A stretch of 64,000 nt of DNA from Parasphingorhabdus litoris DSM 22379. Its GTDB lineage: Bacteria; Pseudomonadota; Alphaproteobacteria; Sphingomonadales; Sphingomonadaceae. How positions within the stretch are numbered: the first letter of the stretch is position 1; every line of letters starts with the position of its first letter. This document shows, in pieces, positions 28,754 through 36,912 of this stretch. Position numbers and translations under genes: made by a program. The stretch spans positions 992,001-1,056,000 of the forward strand of contig NZ_CP086727.1 in NCBI RefSeq assembly GCF_020906275.1, written 5' to 3'. The notes under the pieces are model-generated. The model was not told where the DNA came from, ran no database searches, and saw only the letters and a list, made by a program, of their open reading frames with translations.

Positions 28754-28873
28754 ATGTTCACGAATGTATCAAATAATATCGCCGCCGCTTTCGCCGCCAT
28801 CGTCTCAGCCAGTGTTTTCATCGCGGCTAGCGTTGGACCAGCAGTCAACAATGCCGGCTCTCTTGTAATCTAA
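28754..28873 (+). CDS. 39-residue membrane micropeptide A
   Basis: A small gene with a good ribosome site (AAGAAGGAAATCAAA before ATG). The product is a single hydrophobic Ala/Val-rich helix, about residues 9-31, with a polar N-terminus and the C-terminal tail NNAGSLVI. A second gene 30 bp downstream encodes a close homologue of identical length and identical last eight residues, which argues strongly that both are real. It is the first gene after the sigma-54-type promoter and precedes pspC. I know no characterised family for it; a role at the inner membrane under envelope stress is inferred from the neighbours. Confidence 0.75.
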   Translation: MFTNVSNNIAAAFAAIVSASVFIAASVGPAVNNAGSLVI

Positions 28874-28903
28874 CTTTACCCTAATCCCCTGAAAGGAAAT
28901 ATC

Positions 28904-29023
28904 ATGACCTACGAATTGCAAAATAAATTTCTCGCTGGTTTTGCCGCTCTCTTCTCCGCAGCAGTTTTCGTCAGCGCCAGTGTCGCCCCAGCGATTAACA
29001 ATGCCGGTTCTTTGGTGATCTGA
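28904..29023 (+). CDS. 39-residue membrane micropeptide B, paralogue of A
   Basis: Same length as micropeptide A, with GAAAGGAAATATC before the ATG. Between the two, the pattern FAA..S..VF..ASV.PA.NNAGSLVI is conserved while the first eight residues and many third codon positions differ, as expected of an old duplication kept by selection. Its TGA overlaps the ATG of the PspC gene by one base (TGATG), which suggests coupled translation. Function unknown. Confidence 0.77.
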   Translation: MTYELQNKFLAGFAALFSAAVFVSASVAPAINNAGSLVI

Positions 29024-29271
29024 TGTCAGACAAAAACAAACCCACCAGCTGGCCCGAACCCATTTCATCGAACAAAAGGAAAAATAGCCCTGTGAAAAAC
29101 AAACTCAAACTCGACAAAGCCAATGGCAAGCTAATGGGCGTATGCTCCGGCCTTGCAAATTGGAGCGGCATGGATGCCAATCTTCTGCGCATCATCTTCG
29201 TGCTCGCGACCATTTTTGGCTTTGGTTCTGCGATCATCATCTATCTCGCGATTGGCCTGATTGTCGACTAA
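29023..29271 (+). CDS. pspC: PspC-domain membrane protein
   Basis: 82 residues with a PspC domain: LDKANGKLMGVCSGLANWSG followed by DANLLRIIFVLATIF and one long hydrophobic helix (FGSAIIIYLAIGLIV). PspC senses envelope damage in the phage shock response of enterobacteria. The ATG overlaps the stop of micropeptide B. A GTG at 29092, nearer the domain, is an alternative start and would remove a Lys-rich 23-residue leader. No pspA or pspB is adjacent; the micropeptides occupy the place where they might be expected. The symbol is given for the domain, not proven function. Confidence 0.85.
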   Translation: MSDKNKPTSWPEPISSNKRKNSPVKNKLKLDKANGKLMGVCSGLANWSGMDANLLRIIFVLATIFGFGSAIIIYLAIGLIVD

Positions 29272-29335
29272 TCGCGAGATCAACCATCGCATGAATGATA
29301 TAACATACAGAAAACATTGAATAATAATCATAGAC

Positions 29336-29393
29336 CGCTCTGATAAATCCGTGTATTTAATAGCAAGCAGCTATTGAGTAATTTATCGGAGCG
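29336..29393 (+). promoter_or_regulatory. Hairpin sequestering the ribosome site of the CDF exporter
   Basis: CGCTCTGATAAAT (29336-29348) pairs with ATTTATCGGAGCG (29381-29393) with one G-T-type mismatch over 13 bp. Inside the loop AATAGC (29359-29364) pairs with GCTATT (29370-29375). The Shine-Dalgarno GGAG (29388-29391) is within the outer stem, five bases before the ATG at 29397, so the fold would block initiation. Candidate thermometer or ligand-responsive leader. Confidence 0.55.
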
Positions 29394-29396
29394 CAG

Positions 29397-30347
29397 ATGT
29401 CCGGCCATCACCATCATCACGGACATATTTCTCACAGCCACCATGATCGCCACGGCCCGCACGGCCATATGCCAACAAATTTCAGCCGTGCCTTTGCCTT
29501 TGGTATCGCGCTCAACACCATCTACATCATCGTCGAGGTAATTTTTGGCCTCCTTTCCGGCTCCATGGCTCTGCTTGCCGATGCCGGGCATAATCTGTCA
29601 GATGTGCTGGGCTTAGCCGTCGCATGGGCCGGAGCTGAACTCGCTAAAAAGCCTCCCAGCAAGCAATTTACTTATGGTCTTGGCGGATCGTCGATATTGG
29701 CAGCCCTATTGAACGGCCTATTTCTGCTGGTCGCCTGTGGGGCGATCGCTTGGGAAGCGATAGAGCGGTTTAGTGCCCCGCAAGCTGTCGCGTCGCAAAC
29801 TGTTATCATTGTGGCGTCGATCGGCATCGTCATAAACTTCGGAACGGCAATGCTGTTCATGCGCGGTCAGAAGGAAGATATAAATATCCGCGGCGCATTT
29901 TTACATATGATGGCTGATGCTGCAGTATCAGCGGGCGTGGTTATCGGCGGTATCGCAATATTCTATACTGGGCAGAATTGGATCGATCCGCTGATCAGCT
30001 TGCTCATTGTTGCACTGATCTTCTGGAGCACCTGGGGATTATTGAAAGAAGCCATCCGGATGTCACTGGCCGGGGTGCCAAGGGGTATCGATGTGGAAGA
30101 GGTATTGGAGGCGCTTTCTGAGCTTCCCGGAGTTGAGACGGTACATGATCTGCATATCTGGCCGATGAGCACCAGCGAAAACGCGATGACCGCACATCTC
30201 GTCATTCCGGGGGGGCATCCGGGTAAAGGGTTTCTTGCTGATGTTCAGACGGAGATGAAAAAGCGTTTTGCGATCCATCACATCACCATCCAGATTGAAC
30301 TGGAGGACGAGGAATCCGATATCTGCCAAACGAATTGCCATTCATAG
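29397..30347 (+). CDS. Cation diffusion facilitator (CzcD/ZitB-like metal exporter)
   Basis: 316 residues, six predicted membrane segments, and a His-rich N-terminus (HHHHHGHISHSHHDRHGPHGH). The HxxxD metal site is in LLADAGHNLSDVLGL (TM2) and again in HMMADAAVSAG (TM5). The cytoplasmic C-terminal domain has VHDLHIWPMSTSENAMTAHL. The family exports Zn2+, Co2+, Cd2+ or similar by proton antiport; this subgroup is usually zinc-active. It sits 125 bp after pspC behind a structured leader, so its expression may be separately controlled. Confidence 0.93.
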   Translation: MSGHHHHHGHISHSHHDRHGPHGHMPTNFSRAFAFGIALNTIYIIVEVIFGLLSGSMALLADAGHNLSDVLGLAVAWAGAELAKKPPSKQFTYGLGGSSILAALLNGLFLLVACGAIAWEAIERFSAPQAVASQTVIIVASIGIVINFGTAMLFMRGQKEDINIRGAFLHMMADAAVSAGVVIGGIAIFYTGQNWIDPLISLLIVALIFWSTWGLLKEAIRMSLAGVPRGIDVEEVLEALSELPGVETVHDLHIWPMSTSENAMTAHLVIPGGHPGKGFLADVQTEMKKRFAIHHITIQIELEDEESDICQTNCHS

Positions 30348-30762
30348 AAACGTGACGTTTTGTTGCCAATGACCATGGCGGCCCATAGGCGAAGTTTACA
30401 ATATTCACACAGTCCTATTACACCGCCTGATCTGGATTTTTTGTTTCAAAGTTCACACAAGTCACACAGGATCAAGTAGCCTGCGCGTTACGCTTCATTT
30501 TTCAAAGTTCACACAATTCACACCCCAATTCCGCTTGCCGCAGAATTAGACGATAGACCATATTCAAAGCTGAGAAAGAGCGCGGTTTCAATATCACAAA
30601 GCGACATGTGTAGGAAAGAGGAGCGCTCCTGAAACGCCTGTTTGCGGTGATTATCGCAACCCCAGAGCCATTCGTCCGAAAAAGATATTCTGTTCAGCAT
30701 ACAGAATATGATCCGTCGGTCTATTGCCCATGACAGGGGCAGATTTTTTCAGGAGTTTGGTT
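30348..30762. other. 415-bp intergenic region with repeated TTCACAC motifs
   Basis: No gene is supported here. The left half holds three copies of a 22-24-bp motif listed separately (30390-30523). The right half precedes the small glycine-zipper lipoprotein gene and should contain its promoter. No strong terminator for the CDF gene is visible. Confidence 0.4.
30390..30523. repeat. Three-copy intergenic direct repeat, TCAAAGTTCACACAA core
   Basis: Near-identical copies at 30446-30468 and 30502-30523 share TCAAAGTTCACACAA followed by (G/T)TCACAC. A degenerate copy GAAGTTTACAATATTCACAC is at 30391-30410. Spacing is about 56 bp between each pair, roughly five helical turns. This could be an operator array or a dispersed intergenic repeat; neighbouring genes do not decide. 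Confidence 0.6.
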
Positions 30763-31059
30763 ATGAGAATATTTGCACGGAAATTATCAATCCTCGCTGT
30801 CACGACTGTGTCGGCAATTTCTTTAACAGCCTGTGCCGGCAACTATGCTGGTGAAGGTGCCGCAGCTGGCGCAGCAACCGGCGCCATTATCGGCGCGGTG
30901 ACTGGCGATGCCGATGATGCCTTAAAAGGCGCAGCCATTGGCGCTGCTGCAGGAGCGGCCGCGGGCTATTTCATCGACAAGGATGATGATTGCGATGGCT
31001 ATAATGATGACGGTGAGCTCGACGACGACTGCCGCGGAGAGCCTGGTTATCCGGATTGA
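30763..31059 (+). CDS. Glycine-zipper outer-membrane lipoprotein
   Basis: 98 residues from the ATG at 30763 with AGGAG upstream; a frame open from 30724 is longer but unsupported. The signal peptide ends in a lipobox (SLTAC). It is followed by a glycine zipper (GEGAAAGAATGAIIGAVTG, then GAAIGAAAGAAAGYFID) and a very acidic tail (DKDDDCDGYNDDGELDDDC). Proteins of this SlyB/YMGG-like type associate with membranes and sometimes with porins. Function is unproven. Confidence 0.82.
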   Translation: MRIFARKLSILAVTTVSAISLTACAGNYAGEGAAAGAATGAIIGAVTGDADDALKGAAIGAAAGAAAGYFIDKDDDCDGYNDDGELDDDCRGEPGYPD

Positions 31060-31088
31060 TAGGTGGTTGAAAGCGATTTGCACTTGGC

Positions 31089-31127
31089 TTTTAACGTCCG
31101 CTTTGGGCGTGAAAGCGGATGTTAAAA
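31089..31127. repeat. Imperfect inverted repeat between convergent genes
   Basis: TTTTAACGTCCGCTTT (31089-31104) and AAAGCGGATGTTAAAA (31112-31127) form a 16-bp stem with one mismatch and a 7-nt loop. A-T-rich stem ends on both sides make it a plausible bidirectional terminator between the lipoprotein gene and the leftward gene at 31157. It may also be a dispersed repeat. Confidence 0.5.
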
Positions 31128-31156
31128 GGGACCTTGCAGCCGCCAATATTATATGA

Positions 31157-31651
31157 TCACGGACATTTGTAGCTCAAAGGGATAGTGCCACCAACAATCA
31201 TATCCTTGGTGATTTCACCTTTTTCGTAGCGATCCAGGATCAAGAATATGTTTGTATCGGCAGCGTACAGGGTTCTGCTTCGATCCAGCGGACATGGAAA
31301 TTGATCCTCGGCAAACTGAAGCAACAGCTCAAGTTCATGAACATGAATTGCTTGGCGGTCCGCTTTTTGAAAATCGCCTTCACCGCGCTTTTTATCGTAG
31401 CGCGCGAAACCAGATTGGCCGGTTTCAGGATGATAGAGCGCCCACTGCGGAGCGATCGAAGCATTGCCATCTTTCACTGGGCCTGTGGCCGAGCAAGCAC
31501 AAAGGCAAAGCGTCAAACACAATATGTTAGGAATACGGATGGGGCTCTCCTTGAAACCAGTATATAAAATCAATGCCAGTATCTGCTGTTGATGCAAATA
31601 TTTGTTCCATATTTTTAGCATGAAGAAAATATATTGCAATATGTTGCGCAA
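31157..31651 (-). CDS. Small lipoprotein, unknown function (start codon uncertain)
   Basis: The frame opens at 31651 (164 residues), but its first 37 residues do not look like a secretion signal. A textbook site AAGGAG lies six bases before an ATC codon at 31540-31538. From there the sequence would be a perfect lipoprotein signal (RIPNILCLTLCLCAC, lipobox Cys). Either the longer form is used or initiation occurs at a rare ATC. The mature domain is about 110 residues with the motifs WALYHPETGQSGFARYDKK and FPCPLDRSRTLYAADT and a final Cys-Pro. I do not recognise the family. Confidence 0.6.
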   Translation of the reverse strand: MRNILQYIFFMLKIWNKYLHQQQILALILYTGFKESPIRIPNILCLTLCLCACSATGPVKDGNASIAPQWALYHPETGQSGFARYDKKRGEGDFQKADRQAIHVHELELLLQFAEDQFPCPLDRSRTLYAADTNIFLILDRYEKGEITKDMIVGGTIPLSYKCP

Positions 31652-31690
31652 TATGTTGTATGAATTCCGTTATCACAATAGGAACTCAGC

Positions 31691-33022
31691 ATGCTGCACA
31701 AATTCTGGTCATTGATCATCGCTTCACTTTTCATATTTTTTCTGACGCCCGATGTTGCAGCCGAAGAACATGGCCTCTCCAAGAATGAGAAAAACGAAAT
31801 TATTATGGCCTTGGGAAAGGCTTTGAAATCAAATTATGTCTTCCCGGAAAAGGCGGAGAATATCTCGCAACTCTTGCAACAAAATTTGCGAAATGGCGGT
31901 TATGATAAAGTCAGGGATAAGTCAGAATTTGCAAGCGAGCTGACCAATGATATCATTGAAATCAGCAACGACCTTCATTTTGTTGTTGGCCTTGACCCAA
32001 AATGGGTGAGTGAATTTACCGCAAAAGATGACCCTGCTCGCAAAGCTGAATGGAGGCAAAAGAACCTTGCAGAAGCGGCCCAGACAAATTTCGGTTTTGA
32101 CAATATCAAGCGGCTTGAGGGCAATATCGGCTATGTAAGTTTTACCTATTTTGCCAATCCGGAAATCGGTCATGATACGGCCGCTGCAACGATGAAGTTT
32201 ATAGAGAACACCGATGCCATCATTTTTGATCTGCGTTACAATAATGGCGGATATCTCGAAATGGCTCAGTTTCTTGCAAGCTATTTGTTTAGCGCAGAGA
32301 AAGACCAGCTTCTCTTTGATTACTATTATAATGAAGACGGGAAACGAATTGAGCGCGGTCAGTGGGTTTTACCAGCACTCCCCAGCAAGCGGTTAATGGA
32401 CAAGCCGGTTTATATCCTGACCGGCAGCACGTCATTCTCGTCTGCCGAATGGTTTTCCTACACGCTTCAAAAACTGGGACGTGCAACGTTGATTGGGGAA
32501 CGAACGGCGGGCGGTGCTCACCCAGTCACCCGGGTTCCGATCGATGATGAATTCTTCCTGCAAACACCAATTGGCGAGATTCGGGATCCTGTGGACAAGA
32601 GTGACTTTGAAGGCCAAGGCGTCGTGCCCGACCATCAAGTCGCATCGAAAAATGCTCTTGTGGTCACGCATATGATGGCGTTGGAAACACTTGCGAAAAA
32701 TGACCCAGCCAAGGCGGAGGAACTTAAATGGCTGCAACCGGTCCTGTTGGGAAGGTCTAGTCAAACTCAATTGCGAGCAGATATTGGCGAAAAAATCACG
32801 GGCGCCTATGAAGGGCGCAAAATTGTGCAGGAAGACGGACAGCTATTCTATATTTGGCGAGACCGGTTTCGTTTGGCTTTGACACCGATTGCAGAAAATC
32901 TGTTTAGCGTAGAGGGCATAAAGGATTTCCGATTTCGGTTCCTGACCAGCGGTGATAAGGTGACGGCGTTGGAGCGCATAAACAGAAAGGGGCCCAACAG
33001 GGTCTATAAACGCATTGACTAA
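31691..33022 (+). CDS. S41 family peptidase, secreted
   Basis: 443 residues with a signal peptide (cleavage after DVAA). The protease core has IIFDLRYNNGGYLEMAQFL, then the nucleophile-serine motif GSTSFSSAEWFSY, and LIGERTAGGAHPV. The N-terminal helical region and the S41 core resemble interphotoreceptor-retinoid-binding/tricorn-type C-terminal proteases without an obvious PDZ domain. About 150 further C-terminal residues have no recognisable domain. It overlaps the MarR-like gene by 8 bp. Substrate unknown. Confidence 0.88.
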   Translation: MLHKFWSLIIASLFIFFLTPDVAAEEHGLSKNEKNEIIMALGKALKSNYVFPEKAENISQLLQQNLRNGGYDKVRDKSEFASELTNDIIEISNDLHFVVGLDPKWVSEFTAKDDPARKAEWRQKNLAEAAQTNFGFDNIKRLEGNIGYVSFTYFANPEIGHDTAAATMKFIENTDAIIFDLRYNNGGYLEMAQFLASYLFSAEKDQLLFDYYYNEDGKRIERGQWVLPALPSKRLMDKPVYILTGSTSFSSAEWFSYTLQKLGRATLIGERTAGGAHPVTRVPIDDEFFLQTPIGEIRDPVDKSDFEGQGVVPDHQVASKNALVVTHMMALETLAKNDPAKAEELKWLQPVLLGRSSQTQLRADIGEKITGAYEGRKIVQEDGQLFYIWRDRFRLALTPIAENLFSVEGIKDFRFRFLTSGDKVTALERINRKGPNRVYKRID

Positions 33023-33500
33023 GCCTCAAGATAGTTATCCCGATATTTCAGATCCTGTCTTCATTGGGCGCCCAATTGATAAATTGAGCTTGCTTATAGA
33101 GGAGCAATCTTCGGAGATATTTGCGGAATTTGGGATTGTCATCCCGGTACGCTCCTGCTCGTTAATGACGTCCCTGGCCAAGTTGGGGTCAGCCTCGGCG
33201 TCGGATTTGGCATCCGCGCTTGAGCAATCTCATCAGCTGGTATTGCAGAAGCTGCCCAAGTTGGTTCAGCTTGGGCTTTTGGTGCGGACACAGGACGAAA
33301 CAGATGCGCGTCGGAAACTATTCTCCCTTACAGACGAGGGCATAGACCAGCTGGAGAAATTTGATCGCTGCAGTGTTCTCCTCCGAAAAGCTTATGCTGA
33401 ACTTTTTGCAGAAGTCGGTGACATAAATTTGCTCATTTCAAATGCTATTGATGCGTTGAACCAAAAACCGCTGTGTAACCGTCTCAGTGATAGCACCTGA
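33015..33500 (+). CDS. MarR-like winged-helix regulator
   Basis: 161 residues from a TTG at 33015, overlapping the protease gene by 8 bp, so co-expression is likely. The winged helix covers about residues 45-115: LAKLGSASASDLASALEQSHQLVLQKLPKLVQLGLLVRT (helix-turn-helix) and TDARRKLFSLTDEGI (wing). MarR proteins sense small ligands and usually control adjacent genes; the protease-regulator pairing is unusual. A later start is possible, but the only close alternatives would cut the N-terminal dimerisation helix. Confidence 0.8.
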   Translation: MTKPQDSYPDISDPVFIGRPIDKLSLLIEEQSSEIFAEFGIVIPVRSCSLMTSLAKLGSASASDLASALEQSHQLVLQKLPKLVQLGLLVRTQDETDARRKLFSLTDEGIDQLEKFDRCSVLLRKAYAELFAEVGDINLLISNAIDALNQKPLCNRLSDST

Positions 33501-33584
33501 CGTTCGCTTTCGGGATAAATGAAACGCACCACCAATGCCGGGCATGGCCACAAAACGGACACGAGCTTACATTCACGCGAGGGT

Positions 33585-34613
33585 TCAGTAATTGCTCGAG
33601 CGGACACCATTTTGCGCCGACTGAACGGCACCCGGTTTGGTTGCCTTGGTGATCAGCGCGCGTGCTTTTTTGGTTGCCGCCGCTGCATCCATTTCGTCTT
33701 CGGCTATCTTGGTCCCCATTTCCAACAGCTCGGCACTGATTACGGTGCCGGTTTCCGCTTCTTCTTCGACCGTCACACCATTGTTTGACGCAAAAGCGGC
33801 ATCCCATGTCTTACGCACTTCGGCCCAATAGTCCTTGGTCTTGGTCCAATAGTCCTCGGCGGCCTGCACATTATAACCGTCAAACTTGGTATACGTGTTG
33901 AGCACATATTCCTGTACAATGGGAACGAGCTTGCCATCGACCATTCCCATTTTCGTATTGTCCTGAAAATGGATCCAGCCATTGGGCATGGGGCTATGGC
34001 GATTGATCGCATAATAGCGATCATAGACAGGGTTCCGAACAGCGTCACGGCGGGCGAGAGGTCGCCAGGTCCAGCTGGAGCGCCAGCGCCGGACACCGCC
34101 TTGTGTTTCCCATTCGCCCAGACCTGCATAGCGCGGGCTGTCATCCACCTGATAGACGGTTTGTGACCAGCGGCCATTGCGGCGTTTTTCAGATATCGGC
34201 TGATATTCCCAACGGTTCCGATCCGAATAGGCGAGAATTTTTTCCGGCTGATATTCCCAATCCTGTCGCCAGTGTTTGACGATAAAATCCTTCTCGCCCA
34301 TGTCGACGACCAAAAGATGTTGCAGCACGATTTTCGTACCAGAGTCTTCGACAATTTTAACGACTTCATGGCCGCCTGAAATCTTGCGCTCGCGGGGTTC
34401 ATAGTCGGCTGCCCAAGGCGTGGATTCCTGCATGTCAAAGCGGACTTTGAAATTGCCTGCCATCGCCAATATATCGGCCCGATCGGCCTCAAAGGCTGAT
34501 TTTTCGACATCGGCTGGTCGATCCGGTATTGGAGGGTGGGCCAATGCTGGAGATGTAAGTAGTGCTAACGAGAACAGAGCAGTGCCAAGCTTTGCGGCAT
34601 ATTTGATAGACAT
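33585..34613 (-). CDS. DUF6607-like periplasmic protein, partner of haem TonB receptor
   Basis: 342 residues from the ATG at 34613 (GGGAG upstream); a longer frame from 34730 runs into the receptor gene. Signal peptide with cleavage after ALA. The sequence is rich in Trp and Tyr and has long conserved-looking segments such as HWRQDWEYQPEKILAYSDRNRWEYQP and GWIHFQDNTKMGMVDGK. This matches my memory of the DUF6607 family, which occurs beside haem/iron TonB receptors. It starts 18 bp after the receptor stop, so it should share the Fur-controlled transcript. Role in haem handling is inferred. Confidence 0.75.
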   Translation of the reverse strand: MSIKYAAKLGTALFSLALLTSPALAHPPIPDRPADVEKSAFEADRADILAMAGNFKVRFDMQESTPWAADYEPRERKISGGHEVVKIVEDSGTKIVLQHLLVVDMGEKDFIVKHWRQDWEYQPEKILAYSDRNRWEYQPISEKRRNGRWSQTVYQVDDSPRYAGLGEWETQGGVRRWRSSWTWRPLARRDAVRNPVYDRYYAINRHSPMPNGWIHFQDNTKMGMVDGKLVPIVQEYVLNTYTKFDGYNVQAAEDYWTKTKDYWAEVRKTWDAAFASNNGVTVEEEAETGTVISAELLEMGTKIAEDEMDAAAATKKARALITKATKPGAVQSAQNGVRSSNY

Positions 34614-34630
34614 ATTAATTCTCCCAAAAT

Positions 34631-36880
34631 TTAGAATGACAGACTGATGGACACGCTGGCGTTGCGGCCGGGTTGTGTGAAGGCATCGGTGATTGTTGAG
34701 GTTTCCCTCAATCCTCGCACGCTGTTCCACAGGGCATATTTCTTGTCGGTTATGTTGAAGATACCGGCCCGTATTTTGATATTGTCGGTGACGCGATAAA
34801 ATGCGGTTGCATCAAAAATGGCGGATTCTTGCGGGCGGAAACAGGCGTCGGTGCAGACGCCAAGCGTTTCGTTTGCCTCCTTGCGTGCATTGTAGCTCAC
34901 GATAAGTTCGCCGCCGAAGAAGCCGTCAGGGTCACGATAGCCAACGCCCAAAATCGCGTTGAGCGGATCGATGGTTGAAAGCGACTGGTCCGGCTCACCC
35001 GGCCGCCCCGTTTCTCCATCTGCAAAAGCAATGGCAAAACGAGCGCGAAAACCATTGTCCGCTTCGTAACTCGCCTTGGCCTCAAAGCCCTTTACCTTCA
35101 CATCAGCAATGTTGACGAACTGGAAGATCGCGGGGTCGCCGGGCCGGAACGACCCGCCAATTTGTTCCTGGCTGATAAAATCATCATAGTCAGCATAGAA
35201 TCCGGTTAGCCCAAGACTGATACCATTGGCGGCATATCTTATGCCGGCTTCAAAGCTGGCACTGGTTTCCGGTTTGAGATCAGGATTGGGCGCGGACGTA
35301 TAGCCGAACGCCAGATTTTCGAAGAAATTGTTGACCTGACTGGGCGTTGGCGCCCGGAATCCCTGTGCGTAATTTCCGAACAAGCGCACATCACCCAATT
35401 TGACGACCGCCCCCAGTTTTGGCGAAAATTTGGAGCCATTTTGCCCACTGGGCGTAAATGTAGGCAGCAGGGGATCGTTGAGTGTTGGATCAAGGTCATA
35501 AAAGTCAAACCGAATGGCCGGGTAGATGGTGACGACCCCCTCGCCAAATTCGATTGCATCACCGAGATAAAATCCGCCCAGGATGAAATCTGTATTTGGA
35601 AAGGCGCGAGACGGAAAGCTCTCTCCAAAAGGAGGTACGACGCCGTCACGCAGACCGTCTTGTTCTGTTTTGCTAACATCGCCACCAAAGGTCAGTGTAT
35701 GTTTGACGGATCCGGTATTGAAGGTTGAACGGAAGTCGGCCACCGCGCCATAAACTGTGTTGTTAAATGTGTTTAAGCGTTCCCGGTCCGGGCGCGGTGT
35801 TGCGCCGGTTGGCGAGCGGTCTTCATCCGCAAATTGCCGATCTTTGCCATCCTGCCAATAGGCAGCGAGATGGGCATAGTCGATGATCCCGCCGCTTTCT
35901 TCGCCCGCATCATAAGTATAATCAATAGATGCACGAGCGCGTTCGGTTTCGTCATTGGCGGTCAGGCTGTCGACAATCCAGCCGGGTGTCGGACCGAACA
36001 AGAAGACAGGGCCGCGACCGGAGAGGACATCTGAAAAGACTTCCCGCTCAAGATATTCGCCCGTCAGGCGGACTTTGTGATTACCATTTTCCCAAACCAG
36101 CTTGCCCAAAAAGGCATTTGACTCGCCATCCTGTGGATTAGGCGTTGTGCGTGTGGCATCAGCGGTATCAATAGAGCCCTGATTGTCCAACTCTTCAAAA
36201 TCACGGCGAGAGTAGGCCAGCATCGCAGAGAAATTTCCGGTCTGGCCCGCCACCGCGATGGTTTCGGAAAATTCCTGATCAACAGAGCTATATTGCGCTC
36301 TTACAAACCCGCCAAAATTAGAGCCATCGTTCAGAAAATCCACGGGATCAGATGTTATGAAGCTCACCGCTCCGGACAGGCCGTCACTGCCATAGAGTGC
36401 GGAGGCTGGACCGCGCAAGATCTCCACTGACTTGATCAGGCCGACATCCGTCGCATTACCGCGCCCTACATCCTGTGCACCAAAGCTGAACCCTTGCGGT
36501 GATCGGATGCCATCAACCTGGATGAGAACACGATTGCCGCCGATACCGCGAATGTTGAAATCTTCATTCCCTGCACGGCCCGTGGATCCGAGTGCAGCGC
36601 CAAAGCGTGCCGGAGCCCGGCGCACGGTAATGCCCGGTTCAAAGCGAACGATATCGCGGACATCTGTCGCCAGTTCATCGGCGATGCGTTCCTGATCAAT
36701 AACCGTGACAGTGGCCGGCGCATCTTCAATCGCGACCGGCGCGCGTGTCGCCGTCACTGTAATTGTGTCGTCTTCAAAAACCGCGCTGCCTTCTTCTGCG
36801 GCCATTGCCGCTTGGGAAAAGCCCAAGGCGAGTAGGCTGCACGAAAACGCCATGCCCCGGCGCCGGAAGTGTGATGTCAT
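34631..36880 (-). CDS. TonB-dependent haem/haemoglobin-type receptor
   Basis: 749 residues, with GAGGG upstream of the ATG and a signal peptide ending AAMA. After the TonB box (DDTITVTATRAP) the plug contains DEDFNIRGIGGNRVLIQVDG-type motifs and SVEILRGPASALYGSDGLSGAVSF. The barrel ends in F. The plug style and the C-terminus are those of the TonB-haemoglobin/transferrin/lactoferrin receptor family. A Fur-like palindrome lies 33-51 bp upstream and a DUF6607-like gene follows. It therefore most likely imports haem or another iron source under iron limitation. Confidence 0.93.
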   Translation of the reverse strand: MTSHFRRRGMAFSCSLLALGFSQAAMAAEEGSAVFEDDTITVTATRAPVAIEDAPATVTVIDQERIADELATDVRDIVRFEPGITVRRAPARFGAALGSTGRAGNEDFNIRGIGGNRVLIQVDGIRSPQGFSFGAQDVGRGNATDVGLIKSVEILRGPASALYGSDGLSGAVSFITSDPVDFLNDGSNFGGFVRAQYSSVDQEFSETIAVAGQTGNFSAMLAYSRRDFEELDNQGSIDTADATRTTPNPQDGESNAFLGKLVWENGNHKVRLTGEYLEREVFSDVLSGRGPVFLFGPTPGWIVDSLTANDETERARASIDYTYDAGEESGGIIDYAHLAAYWQDGKDRQFADEDRSPTGATPRPDRERLNTFNNTVYGAVADFRSTFNTGSVKHTLTFGGDVSKTEQDGLRDGVVPPFGESFPSRAFPNTDFILGGFYLGDAIEFGEGVVTIYPAIRFDFYDLDPTLNDPLLPTFTPSGQNGSKFSPKLGAVVKLGDVRLFGNYAQGFRAPTPSQVNNFFENLAFGYTSAPNPDLKPETSASFEAGIRYAANGISLGLTGFYADYDDFISQEQIGGSFRPGDPAIFQFVNIADVKVKGFEAKASYEADNGFRARFAIAFADGETGRPGEPDQSLSTIDPLNAILGVGYRDPDGFFGGELIVSYNARKEANETLGVCTDACFRPQESAIFDATAFYRVTDNIKIRAGIFNITDKKYALWNSVRGLRETSTITDAFTQPGRNASVSISLSF

Positions 36881-36912
36881 TGTGGTATCCCTCTTTGACC
36901 TGCATTATTGCT

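Noticed and set aside
33499..33535. Hairpin with similarity to the 31089 inverted repeat (ACGTTCGCTTT)
   Set aside because: Only the left arm resembles it and no stem can be drawn on the right side.
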